Assembly: GCA_963922205.1 (NCBI GenBank)
Contig: CAWUHX010000011.1
Span: 1,287,249 to 1,351,248 of the forward strand
Length of the DNA stretch: 64,000 nt
Source of the DNA: Romanomermis culicivorax
Lineage: Eukaryota > Nematoda > Enoplea > Mermithida > Mermithidae
Reading direction: 5' to 3'
The position numbers and the translations under genes were made by a program. The notes beneath the pieces are model-generated. The model did not search any database and was not told where the DNA came from. It saw only the letters and a list, made by a program, of their open reading frames with translations. Each line of letters opens with the position of its first letter. Position 1 is the stretch's first letter. Below, one piece after another: positions 1-11,253 of this stretch.

Positions 1-100
1 CAATGTGGATTGCGAAGGCTCACGTTTCAAAATTTTTGGTAAACTCCAAACGAAGTAAGAGAATAAAATTTTAAGAAGTGATCAAAAACCTAAATTGTCA

Positions 101-525
101 GCAAAATATTGGCTCTTAATTAGTAAAAGAAGAGATGAAGTGAATCAGTTGATAGAAACTGATGAAAGTTAGCTAGTAAAGTGGAAGTATATATGTTAAT
201 GGCTGCGCTTGATAGGGAACAATGACAATTATACTCAGGACCGGCCCAAAGCGCCAGAAAATTCTGAGGGTTTGACCTTCTGAAGTTCACCACAATGCAT
301 CATGTTAGTTTTTGAATCAAAAAAAGTTTTCCCACTGTGAGAAACATGCCCAACATTTTGTCTTGTAACTAATAAAATAAGGGATGAGGTAGTTCAGTTG
401 ATTGAAACTGTTGAAGTTTAACTAGTAAGTCAAAGTAGATATGATAATGGCAGTGCTGGATTGAAAATAATGACTGTTATACTCATTACTGGTGTGAAGC
501 ACCGGAAAATTTTGAGATTTTTCTC
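101..525. repeat. Diverged tandem duplication, ~250-bp unit, two copies
   Basis: Two imperfect direct copies lie head to tail. The first runs from about 101 and the second from about 351. Both hold the same succession of words: a tract like 'agatgaagtgaatcagttgat', then 'gaaactg', then 'tatactca', then 'ccagaaaattctgag' or its counterpart 'ccggaaaattttgag'. No coding potential is visible. It may be part of a larger unrecognised transposable element or a local duplication. Alignment was by eye. Confidence 0.5.
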
Positions 526-1284
526 AGTGATAGACACAAAATCGGCATATGACAAAGTTCCAAGGGGGTGACGGCCGCCCCCCTGCCCCCCCTAAATATG
601 GCCTTGGACACATACCTGTAATTTGGGTGGGATTGGAGGGGACCTACCCAACATACATGCACATAGGGGGGTAGGGGGGTAAACCCCCATACCTAAGATC
701 CTGTCCACCCGCCCTGGCCAAAAAAATCATCAAAACACCCCCCTGAACTTTTTTCAAGACAGCATTTTTCATAATTTTTGTGAATATTTTGTATGAAAAA
801 CAGGCTTGTAGAACTTTTTTTGTTTTTTTTGGTCACCCACCCTCTAACCCCTGGGAAAAAGGTCCATGGACCCTCCCCGATGGAAAATTTTTGCCGTGCA
901 TGTCTGCTACCCAACCTGGTCAACTCTATACCCAGAACCCCCAAACTCAGAAAATTAGGAAAAAGTACCTTTTTGGGTTTTTGCAGTGTAAATTTAGTGT
1001 GATTTTTCAGCTGATATAGATGTGCATTTAATAACCAGCCCAGATATTCACCAAAAAAGGTGAGATTTTGGCCTACAGCCTGGCCGACTTTGTGAACATG
1101 AAATGGCAAGTCTAGGGCAGAATGTCAGGAAGAATGAGCTGTGCCTTATTATCATTCTGATGAGCAATATTTTTTCTTAGTTAAGTTTCATGAAATTAGC
1201 TGTTTACTCTTCTCCATAATAATAAAACAATTTTTATCATTATGTCATAATCCATTGGTAAAAATTGATTAAATATATTTTCTT
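526..1284. other. C-rich, T-rich intergenic DNA without recognised features
   Basis: This stretch holds homopyrimidine and C-rich runs (about 578-600 and 660-690) and A/T tracts. Short open frames exist on both strands near 693-1109, but they overlap each other antisense, are low in complexity and show no family motif. I see no gene here. Confidence 0.4.
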
Positions 1285-1620
1285 AATTTCAGACCTGCAA
1301 ACAATTGCCCAGAGGTCACTGTTTCGAAAATTTGCATCAAACATTGTGTGTATGGATACCACCTATGGCATTAATTGAAAGAAATTGTTACTTGTCACAG
1401 TTCTGGTATTGGATGATACTCAGTGAGGATTATGGGTAGCTTGGTTCTTGTACAACCAAGAAAATGAACGAAGCTCAACAGTATTTTTGAAGGCCTTTAA
1501 GAAAGAGAAAATTTTCATATTGACTTTTTCTGATTCAAATGCTGAAAACTCTCCTCTTGATTATTTCATTGAAGTTCATGGAATTTTGTCTACATTATGT
1601 AGAACGCTGCCATAAGCATT
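1285..1620 (+). pseudogene. MULE-like (Mutator superfamily) transposase relic
   Basis: One frame from about 1312 reads as the catalytic core of a MULE-type transposase. It has a 'CMDTTYGIN' segment like the first-Asp block of the family (usually C-x-D-x-T-H-x-T-N), then 'LLLVTVLVLDD', then 'WVAWFLYNQENE', which matches the usual 'P-V-A-W-x-x-S-N-R-E' block, then 'FLKAF'. Two in-frame stops interrupt it (after GIN and after DDTQ). The His of the first block is Tyr here. In related animal proteins this domain is often linked to SWIM zinc fingers, but none is visible nearby. It is a fragment and cannot make an active transposase. The assignment rests on motif order only. Confidence 0.55.
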
Positions 1621-1932
1621 CTGAAGAAATTGATCTGCTAGGAGTGTGATTTTTTTATGAAAAGTTTTGTGGAAAGTTAAATCAGCAAATGTGAAAAATG
1701 ATTCAAACATTTTTTATGTTGTCTAGTGAGGCACTTTATTTTAATACAGCTTAAACAAAAATTGCACCAGTTTTGTACTGAAAAAAATAATCAACAGAAT
1801 GTTGAGTATTTGGATTTCTCAATTTCATTCATTTTCCACATGTTTTGTGTACATATTTTATTTCTAGAAAAATCAGTGATCGGTGCCTGTCAATTTAAAC
1901 AGATCATGTTGAGTTTGCACTGACATAATTTT

Positions 1933-2480
1933 TTGGTAGCTAGATATACTTGCAAGCATATTCACTGTATCCATTTTTTGCAATTGAACCAACAAAATCT
2001 ATGTTATCCAAAATTTGAATTGCCAGAAGAAAGATCGACCAAAGAATGTGTCGATATTCCATCAGCAGAAACAACAGACGAAATTGTCAAGGTATTGGAA
2101 AAATTGATGAAAATTTTAATGAAGGAACATGTCTCCCAAAGTTTATCAATTAATCCGAGAGCTGTGGAAGTTGCATTGAGCAGATTGAATGAAGTCTATA
2201 CAATAATTGTATCTTCACATCATGAAAGCCCAACGTCTCAGCCTCGTTATGCTTCTATTGAAGTAAGGAAATTCACTTGTTACTCAAATCAGTAACTCAA
2301 TTTTACTAAATTCATTTCTTATAACATTTTGTACCTATACAGAACTGTAGACAGCTGTGAAAAGGCTTTTTCAGAACTCAGACAAAAAATGGGGCTATCA
2401 AAAAACAAAACTGTTGTGCCAACTTTGGCCTACTCCACCAAACATATATTGTTTGACAGTTTTTTGCTTGTAGGAGCATA
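1933..2480 (+). pseudogene. Unidentified coding remnant, possibly two exons
   Basis: A 120-codon open frame (1933-2295) contains a plausible globular segment with 'IVKVLEKLMKILMKEH' and 'ALSRLNEVYTIIVSS'. It is followed by a possible donor near 2265 ('attgaagtaagg') and a possible acceptor near 2341 ('ctatacag'). From about 2343 a second open frame reads 'SCEKAFSELRQKMGLS', which loosely resembles the C-terminal part of transposase-derived proteins. I do not recognise the family. It may be the 3' part of the MULE-like relic upstream, given the same strand and spacing of a few hundred bases. That link is inference. Confidence 0.3.
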
Positions 2481-3133
2481 ATTTTTTTAACATTGAGAAA
2501 AAGCTTGACATATGCATTAATCCTACACTTTTCCAGAATTTGAAGTCCCAAAAAGAGATTCACAATAGATCAAAGTGATATCATTGTCAAAAAATTAAAA
2601 TATTTTTATCATTGTTTCCATACTGTAATTGTTTTTGTGCACTATGCGAGTTGTATTTTCATTTAAAATGCTCATTTTATTTTATAATTTGTTGATAATT
2701 CTATCGAATTCATAAAGCCCATAAATAGAAGCCTTATTAATATATTAGTGAGCTTTTCAGCCACGTTCATGACATTATCATGATTTTGAAAGTAAGTTTG
2801 ACGTTTTGCGCTGTAAACAACAGTTTACTGTATTGATGGCTTTACGCTGTGACGCTTGTGAATGATATTGTCATATACAGTAAATTGATTTCTAAGCAGT
2901 TCAACCGTATTGAATTACATACTTTGTTTTGGATCCATCATAATCAATGTGACGATTTATCACCCAGATAAAAATCCACTGGCAATGATATGAACAACAG
3001 TCCAACCTATAACATATTCAACAGCTGACATGTAACAGAGGTGAAACTATGATTTACAGTTCAAAAGATGAGATAAAGTTTTCTTAGTATCACACAAGGC
3101 AAACATCCTAGTCATTAATATACTTTTCACAAA
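2481..3133. other. AT-rich intergenic DNA, nothing recognised
   Basis: No open frame of note, no repeat pair and no terminal repeat could be matched in this stretch. It flanks the left LTR of element B. Confidence 0.4.
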
Positions 3134-3806
3134 TGATTAGCACTGTGCTAATGGATCAGTTTAAATTCACGTTGTACGATGTTTATCCAAGTACTGTACA
3201 TAAATTTATTTCATAATTTATTGTCTCAAGGATGTCTGAGTTTCCCTATATTGACATTCCTGTAAATTCACTTGAAGTGTTCTGTTTTGAACATCTCGCA
3301 CCCAGAAGCCATTATTGACCCAATTAAAGATGTAACATAATTAATTTGCACATCAGCACCTGGCCCTCATAACTCACATGAAAATATACATTCCCATAGG
3401 TATGATAATTCCCCCCCCCGAAATTGTAGAGACACCTGCCCTGTAATAAAATGTAGAAACCCCAACCCAGACACCAGTCTCATGTAGAACAGTAGCCGTG
3501 GTTCATTACAGAAGCATACACATGTGTAATTAATAAGGAATCACGTAGGCCTGGCTTAGCCTACCATAAGTTCAAAGCACATAGACAGAAAAGCTAAGCA
3601 TAACACAGAAAGAGGTAGTGAAGCATACTATAGTTAGGAAGCATAGAAGGCATGGTTAGGTAAGCATACAGTATATAGAAGTGTAGGAAGCAAGAAGCAA
3701 TGATTGGTTGGAAGAGGATTTTGGAAGCAGAACCCCCATGGATCAAGGATGTGGTCAACAGGAAGCGGTATAAAAGGCGAAGAAAGCATGAAATAGTCAG
3801 TCATTT
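3134..3806 (+). repeat. Element B 5' LTR, first part
   Basis: From about 3145 the sequence matches the 3' LTR of element B at 24933 onward through long identical words such as 'taatttattgtctcaaggat' and 'ggccctcataactcacatg'. The copy stops at 3806, where element A begins, and resumes at 17327. The first ten or so bases differ from the 3' LTR start (TGATTAGC against TGTAATAT). A TATA-like 'tataaaa' lies at about 3768 in both copies and may mark the promoter. Confidence 0.85.
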
Positions 3807-4628
3807 TGTCAGAGGGTCAATTCCTCTGACGTTTGGTCCTCTAATTACTTCATTTTCATTCTCTAGAGTTTCTTTGTTGTTAAAGTGTCTCCATTTATTA
3901 TTAAGTAAACAAACCGATAAAATGGTTTGTGTCACACATTTTTGCTCCTAAAACAAATAAATGGTCAGCGCGAAAGTTTTGCATACAACATGCAAGTTGA
4001 TGTTAGGCACGCCGCCGTACAGTTTGGTCATTATTGCAGGAATTATTATTATTAATGAAATGCGTTTTTTCGCTCGTGTCGTCCTGTCTGGTGGACGGGA
4101 CGTTTTTCGATTTTCGCGGTGACTAGGAAAGGAGCACGGGCGTTCTACCTGATTACGATTATTTTGTATTGTTGTTTTACGTCGGGTGTGTATTACGTTT
4201 GAAGAGCCCACGCGGCCTGAGGATTTCCGATGTCCCATTTTTATCAAGAGGCTTAGTGAGTTGTTGTTTAGGGACAGGTAGATCTGGCTCATCTTTTGAG
4301 GAGTTTCAGCTTAGGCTGCATGTTGAGATATCCTAAAGTCCCTGTGGCTCTGTGCGCAGGGGCAAAGAAACAGATCTGCAAGGCAGGAAGTAGTTAGGCG
4401 GTGGTTTTCTCGTGTTTGACAATTGCATACTCGTTGTCTATTGACCCTCACTGTTGTATTTCATTGCACTTTTGGTTTTGCTCATAATAAACATCTTCGT
4501 ACATCCAGTCTCAGCTAGGTACAGTAGGAGCATAGTTAGTATCAGGTTAGCGTCAGGGGCCGTACCAGATTGGATCTCCCAAGAACCGCAGCTAGGTAGC
4601 CCAGGGCATACAAGCACCCAATACAACA
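3807..4628 (+). repeat. Element A 5' LTR (822 bp)
   Basis: It starts 'tgtcagagggtcaattcctc' and ends 'caatacaaca'. The 3' copy at 16513-17326 matches it throughout with scattered substitutions and small indels, several percent by eye. Sequence inside includes 'aataaa' signals near 3956 and 4486. It is related to the LTRs of element C at both ends, but the middle differs. Confidence 0.92.
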
Positions 4629-4660
4629 TTGGTGACTTGTACAGCTACAAAGGTAAATTA
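4629..4660 (+). promoter_or_regulatory. Element A primer-binding site and candidate major splice donor
   Basis: Directly after the LTR comes TTGGTGACTTGTACAGC, which starts with the TGG complement of a tRNA CCA end. Element C has TTGGTGACCTGTACAGC at the same place. About 8 bases further on, 'acaaag|gtaaat' (GT at 4653) is a good splice donor shared with C. It could serve a subgenomic message for the accessory locus. The tRNA was not identified. Confidence 0.6.
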
Positions 4661-4767
4661 TGAAGAAATTATCGAAACCGAAATTAACTGTGCGGAAACA
4701 GCCTGGAAGAGGACTGAAAGTAAGGTTATAGCAAACTCAATTGACCAAAGAAGATCATGCCCAAAGA

Positions 4768-6790
4768 ATGGCAAACATAAAGGCAACAATTGAACAAGTA
4801 GCAAATAAATTTGCGAACTTACCCGATGATAGCGATAGAGATCAAACTATTGATGCTGATATATATGATTATGTGGATCAGAGGATACAAACGTCCTCAG
4901 ATTCAGTATCATCCTTTGAAAAAAATTATTATACCTCCAGAAACGAATGTAGTATCATTTTATAATTCAAGACATACGCCGACAATACCAAAGATTGACG
5001 CAAAGATCGACATCGAAGCAAAACCAAAGAACCAAATGGGAAAGACAACAAATGGAAATATTCAGGATGTGGCTACTTTAGCCATCCTGGAATCAATGCA
5101 AAGAGCCGTTGACAAATCAACTTATGATGTTAATGTAGAAAGAACAAAGGCGGCCTTACGAGAATGAGAAATACTCGATCAACGCATGCGAGAAAGAGCA
5201 GAACGCAAATTATGGGAAGAAAAGTTTAGGGAGCAAGAACAGCAGAATTCCAGGAAGATAATGGAAGAAGTTGAGAAGCAAATGTGGGAATTAATGAAGA
5301 AATTGGATAAGAAACCTGATGAAAGAATATCGAATCCAGGAGATATGGAAATACTCCCGTCTGAACTGATCAAGGACCATTTAGACAGGGGTTTGGAAAG
5401 AAAAGTAAATTGGTTCGAAAACCATTTTGCCCAGGCCCAGGCTCAAAGTGCCCAACATCGAAATATTGAAGATGATATACCAACGACATCATGGAATTCT
5501 GGAATGGAACAAGCTACAGTAGCAGGCATTTCTCGAAATCGGCAAGAGTATGGATGATACTACGAAGATCCCGAAAAGAGAATGAAGATAATTCTGAGTC
5601 GAATGAAAAATAAAGAAATATCCGATAAAATGGAAGCCGCAGAAATACTCAATTTTTTCGCGTGTTTGGAAGGCACATTTAAGCCTGAAGACACAGAAGA
5701 CCTAAGAATTGAAGTATTCTGGCGTTGCTGCGATTTCTAAACTTCAACGTATGTGGATAAGAACGGCAGCTATGAAGAAGGAAAAGCAAGCCTAATTAGA
5801 ATAATTGCCCTCAAAATGGACACTCCTGCACTCAGAAGGGAGCTACATGATATGAAAAAGTGGAAAGGGGAAACTACGAAAGATTTTTTGTGAGGAATAT
5901 AGACTTATGTCCATTTATTAAATTACGAAAAAACAGAAAATGAACAAAATCGAATTGTTATCAAAACATATTTTCACAAAGCTCCCGTGTACATCCAAAC
6001 TCGAATGGAGGGTCAGCTTCACGAATTCAAAAATATCAGCTCTTTGGCAGAATTGGTAAATAAGTTGAAAGCCGATACGACGGCCTGGAAGCAGTTTAGC
6101 GAGGATCAGGAAGACGGCGAAGACGATCAGTTGAATCGAGTCTATGAAAATAAAAGATTTAATAATCTACAAATTCATCAGCAGGATAGCAGTACTAGTC
6201 AACCGCAGCAAATTCTACGGCCTCAGCAAATTTTTCCACCGCCACCAGCATTTCAAGCTCCTTTGTCTCACCAAGATATCATGAAAATGGTCAACGATGT
6301 GATCAGGAATCAGGGCCCTCCAGCTCTTAATCGTTGGGGAGTCAATAATAATAATGTACCATATAATAGTTTACCTGATAGAGTTTCGGGATATCCATAT
6401 TGTCGACCATATTGCTCATACCATAAATTGAATAGCCATTCGTCCGAAAAGTGTTTCATTCTCCATCCTGAGTTCATTCAACCAACAGACCAGATGAGGC
6501 CGTGGAATCGTGGCAACAATTTATATAATGGAAATTTTGATCATCGCGGTGGCTTTGTAAATCGTGGAGAGGGGGATTTGCTAATTTTGACCAACGGGTA
6601 CCATACCATAATAATAATATGGAACAAAATCCAAACGTGGCATATTATTATCGTCAAAATAATGTCCCGCAGCCAACGTCAAATATCGTACCATCAACAT
6701 CATCGCAAGCGACGAATAATCCCCCAAATAATTCCATAAATGTCATAAATTCCCAGGAGGCTAAAAAACAAGATAAAACAAAAATTATAG
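4768..6790 (+). pseudogene. Element A gag (broken)
   Basis: Gag would form the retrotransposon capsid and bind its RNA. The first ATG in the frame shared with element C is at 4768. The N-terminal part (4768-5557, frames broken near 4920 and 5165) is rich in Glu/Lys and predicted coiled coil. After an in-frame TGA at 5555, which C shares, the frame goes on into the capsid-like core (5558-6350) with 'NFFACLEGTFKP' and 'LVNKLKADTTAW'. Next comes a Pro/Gln-rich stretch, then a single variant zinc knuckle C-x2-H-x4-H-x4-C at 6413-6454, then an Asn/Arg/Gly-rich tail. Further stops lie near 5738 and 5892, and a frameshift near 6590-6620. Comparison with C shows one ancestral frame running through to the protease. 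Confidence 0.8.
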
Positions 6791-7557
6791 CCCTGGACGG
6801 AGTTCTAATAGAGAACTATGAGCTAAATTTGGCGAATGTTATCAATTCTACTTCAGAAGCAAAACCTAGACTCGCCAATCATAAGGAACATCTATTTTTG
6901 GAAAACTTTCGCAAATGTCAACCGTTATTAATTCCCGTTAAAATACCCGGAGAAGAATTTAAAGCCCTAATCGTTACGGGAGCACAATCTAGCTTCATGA
7001 GGACAGATACAGCATCGAGACTACTGAATACACCAAAGACAAAATTTCCTGTCTTAAATTCAGTAGTAACAGCTGTAGGAAAACACATAACAACATATGG
7101 TCCTACATTTATATACGTTGGAACCGGTTTTGGAAGTTTTCTTGCTAGATTCGCATTACTAGATAACCTGATGGAAGGTATTAATGTGGGTCTAGATTTT
7201 CTAACCCATCCTAGTATACAGGCGTCTATTGATTTTCTAAAAGGCCACATATGCCTAGCAAATGTAGAAAGACAAATTATTAGTGAAACACTATTCGAGG
7301 ATGCTTAAATACCGTTGCGGCTGCCAATTCCGGCAAACCCGATGGTCTTGGATTATGTACCTCTACAGGAGGAAGTTAGGGACGAAGATCTACCTAAACT
7401 GAAAATGGATGACAAACAAGAACAAGTTATGCGAATAACCAAAATGGAGGAGGAAACTTTCATATGGACAAAATCCGGGACTTATATAGCCCCAAATACC
7501 ACTTCTTTTGTGCAAGCTGTGGTTTGGCCACAGAAAATTGGACAAAGGGTCCTATAG
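6791..7557 (+). pseudogene. Element A aspartic protease region (broken)
   Basis: This would mature the Gag-Pol polyprotein. The retropepsin core is visible as '[12 protein letters not shown]' followed by '[14 protein letters not shown]'. The catalytic D-T-G is V-T-G here (codon GTT), while C has the intact DTG, so this copy is inactive. The frame continues from gag without a break, stops at TAA 7306-7308 where C has a Gln codon, and shifts near 7536 where one A of an A-run is missing relative to C. The end joins the linker to reverse transcriptase. Confidence 0.85.
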
Positions 7558-9650
7558 TGGTAGAAGAAATGAGGAAGAATACCTTATTTGACATATATGC
7601 CTCAATTGAGGATGCTAGAGACAACAATTTCCGAATTCTACTCATAAATGAAACGAATAAAGGGATAAAACTGTGTAGCAATGAGCTAATAGCGAAATCC
7701 AAAACGAAATTTGTGGGACCAGAATTTAATGAAAAAATCCATCAACTCCAGACACAGCCCCAACTACAGCAACAAAGCGAGCCGGAATTCATCAAAATCG
7801 TGATGCAGCTGGTAAAAGAGTCAAGTATCAATAGAGAAGGGCAACATCTACTTATGAATGTCCTACTCAAACATAAGCATGCATTTAGTATGAAAAATGA
7901 CCCTTTAAAGATGACCCACGAAGCAGAACATAAAATAGATACAGGAGACGCGTTGCAGGTTCAAAAACACTACTGGAGGGATCCTATAATGCAAAGAGAC
8001 ATCATTCGGGAACATGTAAAAGATATGATGGAAAAAGGTGTCATCGAGCCCTCTAGAAGTCCTTGGGCTGCACCATTGTTTTTAGTGGGCAAAAAAGATG
8101 GCACTTGGAGACCCGTAGTTGACTACAGAGGAATTAACCAAGTGACGAAAGACGATAAATTTGCGATACCACCAATCAACGATTATTTAGACGCATTGGG
8201 CGGCGCAAGATATTTTTCAACTTTGGATTTAAAGTCAGGATATTGGCAGGTACCAATGCATCCAGAGTCAAAAGAAAAGACAGCATTCATATGCCAAGAC
8301 GGACTTTTCCAATTCAAAGTAATGCTATTCGGGTTAAAAAATGCTCCCGCAGAATTTCAGCAACTCATGGAGCGAATTCTATACCCTTATGTATGGAAAA
8401 TATGTTTGGTATACATAGACGATGTGATAATTTTTTCCAGGACCATGGAGGAGCATCTGGAAAACCTAGAGACCTTATTTCAATGCCTGACAAATGCAAA
8501 CCTTACATTAAAACCTGACAAATGTTCCTTTATGCCAGCCAGCGTAAAATTTTTAGGCCACATATTGGACAGAAACAGAATGTCAGTTGACCCGCAAAAG
8601 ATAGAAGCAGTAAAAAATTTTGAAGTACCTAAATCCATCAAGCAGCTACAGAAGTTCTTGGGATTAGTACAATGGTCTAAACCTTTCATACATAACTTAG
8701 CCTTCATGGCCCAATCTTTGTTTAAAGCCCTTGTAAAGAGAAATCGGAAGGAGAAGTTTGAACTTTCAGAAGAACAGCTAACAGCTTTTGAAGGTGTTAA
8801 AAACGCCCTAATGACGGCACCCTTCCTTCGGTACCCAGTATTTGATGGATTGGCGAAATTTGTAATTCAAACCGATGCCTCAGGAACAGCGATACGTGCG
8901 ATTTTGTACAAGGAAACAGAAAGTGACCGCTGGACAATAGCTTATTCGAGTAGAGTTTTAAACGACGCGGAAACAAGATATTCAACAATGGAAAGAGAGT
9001 GTCTAGCCATAGTCTACGGGTTCAAGCGATATCGACATTATGTTATGGGGTTTAGGGTCACAATTAGAACAGACCATAAACCACTTGCATGGCTTTCCAC
9101 AGAAAAACAACAGAATCAAAGATTGTTGAAATGGGCCTTATATCTCAGTCAATTTATATACACATTCAAATATGTCCCTGGACGTGAAAATGCTTTTGCA
9201 GATTTTTTACCAAGATCGGAGGAGAAGGAAAAGATTCAAAACAAAAAACCAGAAAATAATGAAAAAATCGAGGACAAAAAATCGAATGCGGAAGCCGAAT
9301 GCATGGCAGTAACGCGAGCCATGATGAAACAAATGCTTGAACCTGAGATGCAGGAGACATTCATTGACCCTCCACCGCGGACTCAACAAGAAATAGATCA
9401 AACCCCAGAAGAAGCAAAGAGAGAATCAGAATTATTCTCTCTAGACTTGATTAGGAAACAACAACGATTGGATTCGAAATTAGTGGATATTTTTAAAAAT
9501 CTTGGTGTAAATAGTTCAAAGAAATACTTCAACAGTTTTCACTTCGAAAATGAAGTATTATACCGAGCAAATATTCATGGAAAAAACCAATTAGTAATTC
9601 CTGGAAACCTAGACACCTCGTTTTACATCAATATCACGGTGATACCCTGA
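7558..9650 (+). CDS. Element A reverse transcriptase, RNase H and integrase N-terminus
   Basis: The frame open from 7464 to 9650 continues pol after the frameshift near 7536. Reverse transcriptase spans about 7950-8560, with '[15 protein letters not shown]', '[13 protein letters not shown]', '[11 protein letters not shown]' and an intact catalytic 'YIDD' at about 8416. Ty3-type RNase H spans about 8850-9090, with 'QTDAS', 'MERECLA' and 'TDHKPLAWL' carrying the acidic residues. A charged linker follows and then the start of integrase. At about 9645 roughly 130-150 bases present in C are missing. They encode most of the HHCC zinc-binding domain, and the frame stops there. This is the longest intact stretch in element A. 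Confidence 0.9.
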
Positions 9651-10558
9651 CAAATCTGATTCAACCTCTTAATCCTATACCCCTATCATACCCGTGGGAA
9701 ATAGTAGCTACTGATGTGGTCAGCATTTCGCCTCTACGGGAAAAAAGACCATATGTCATTGTATTTATGGATTATTTTACGAAATGGGTTCAAGCCAAAT
9801 GTATCCCGGACCAGAAAGCCGACACCATAGTGAGAGCATTCATGGAAAAAGTCATCTACACCCACGGGACACCCAAACACCTGCTGAGTGATCAGGGCTC
9901 AGCATATCTGTCTCAATTAATGAGGGACGTTTGCAATCTTTTGAAAATAAAAAGGATAAATACAACACCATACCACCCGCAATGCAATGGTATGGTGGAA
10001 AGATTTAATCGAACCCTAATCGAGCAAATTAGGAGGGTGGGGATAACTGATCCAGATAATTGGCCTCATTATCTGGAGCAAATTTTATTTGCTTATCAGG
10101 TTCCACCCCATAAAACCACAAAGAATTCTCCACATAGCTTATTGTACGGCCATGAGGCGAGATTCCAATTAGATAACGAGATTGCACAGCCGATAACTGT
10201 ACAAAATAATTACAACACGTACAAATACATGTTAACGGAACATCTCCTTAACACGTACAAATTCATAAACAAAAATCATAAAAAAGCAGCGACTGAATGA
10301 AAATTACAGTATGACAAGAAGGCTCGCGAGAAAACATTCCAAATTGGTGAACTTGTGCTCTACCAAAAAGGAATCATAAAAGGGAAAGCCGACACAATTA
10401 ATGACGGCCCCTACGAAGTAATAGAGATGCAAAATTTCGATAAAAATGTCATTAAAATACGTCGTGCTGGGAAACTAGATTCGCGAGTACAGATAGTTTC
10501 TATTAATCGCATAATGCCTTTTGTTACGCGGACACCCGATTTTTACTGTAGCTCATAA
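9651..10558 (+). pseudogene. Element A integrase core and C-terminal module
   Basis: This would insert the cDNA into the genome. The rve-type catalytic core has 'VFMDYFTKW', 'LLSDQGSAY' and 'MVERFNRTL', supplying D, D and E of the DDE triad, with the usual 'TPYHPQCNG' block. The frame from 9716 runs to a stop at 10298-10300. The same frame resumes and ends at 10558 with a GPY/F-like module ('DGPYEVIE') and 'VSINRIMPF'. No chromodomain follows. The N-terminal zinc domain is lost by the deletion near 9645. Confidence 0.88.
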
Positions 10559-10955
10559 TTTATTTTTATCCTTTTATTTGTGCGTTGTGTTCGAATTTTG
10601 TTTTATGTCCCTTTCTTAATGTCATATGTATTGTATTTTTTCCCACTTTTTCCCTTTTCCCTTTAAATTTTTTATTGTTCTGATTTATTTTTGGCAATTT
10701 TACGGCAGTTTTAGGCATTTTATCAAAAGGCAAGACGCCGGAAAAATTTTTTAATGGGCTAAATAATATTCTTTCATGCGCTTGGTGTGAAAGAGTTAAA
10801 AATGTTTATAAGTCCCGAGAAAGTCCTGCTAGAATCACAAATCCCATAAATTCATGGTGTTATGGAGCTATTTTTTAGATTTAATTTCCAAAATATTACT
10901 ATATTGATTTTATTCGTCGATTGGAGAATTTGTGAGTTTCAAATTCAAATGCATT
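10559..10955 (+). other. Element A pol-accessory spacer
   Basis: T-rich non-coding DNA between the integrase stop and the small accessory exon. The corresponding part of element C (35091 down to about 34830) aligns only in part. No promoter or terminator could be assigned. Confidence 0.4.
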
Positions 10956-11040
10956 ATGGCTATGTCCGGTATCGTCCAGTTGGATAACAGTTTCGGGCAG
11001 CCACAAGACCGCCAGGATAACACCAGTTTCCTTATAAGTA
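10956..11040 (+). CDS. Element A accessory gene, small first exon
   Basis: The first ATG is at 10956 (second at 10962). A 28-codon open frame ends 'QDNTSFLIS' just before a strong donor 'A|GTAAGT' at 11041, in phase 1. If spliced to 11254 the frame enters the exonuclease-like exon exactly, without a stop at the junction. Element D has an equivalent exon at 44918-44753 ending 'QNDVSFFADG' at a GTAAGT donor. The sharing of a short Gln/Pro exon ending at the same spot is the main support. Expression is untested. Confidence 0.65.
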
Positions 11041-11253
11041 GTAAGTTTTAAAAGGGTAAAATATGTGGTATAAATTTTATTTGGAACAGGACTCTAAATT
11101 GACTGGCTGGCAATTTATATGCCGAGGATTTTGGGTGTTCGAGAGCCTGATCAACTCCCCTATGTCCAAATTTATTCTTGAGCATTTGAGTCATTTTTGT
11201 TTCAAAATTATTCTCAAAAAAGAGTAGTTAAAAAATTGTGTGGAAATTTGAAG
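11041..11253 (+). other. Element A accessory intron (213 bp)
   Basis: The intron begins GTAAGTTT and ends 'ttgaag' before 'attataacg'. It has a T-rich 3' half and no open frame. Part of it (11095-11185) is conserved in element C at about 34690-34600, although C has lost the exons that follow. Confidence 0.6.

Noticed and set aside
693-1109. A 138-codon minus-strand frame in C-rich DNA, with two plus-strand frames over it
   Set aside because: Low complexity, overlapping phases, no recognised motif and no splice or promoter context.
2378-2480. Similarity of 'SCEKAFSELRQKMG' to the C-terminal dimerisation block of hAT transposases
   Set aside because: Only a few residues agree and the neighbouring blocks are missing. 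Kept only as an unidentified remnant.
3410-3425. C-runs in both LTRs of element B (near 3411 and 25200) as a possible regulatory site
   Set aside because: They are part of the LTR duplication and nothing indicates function.
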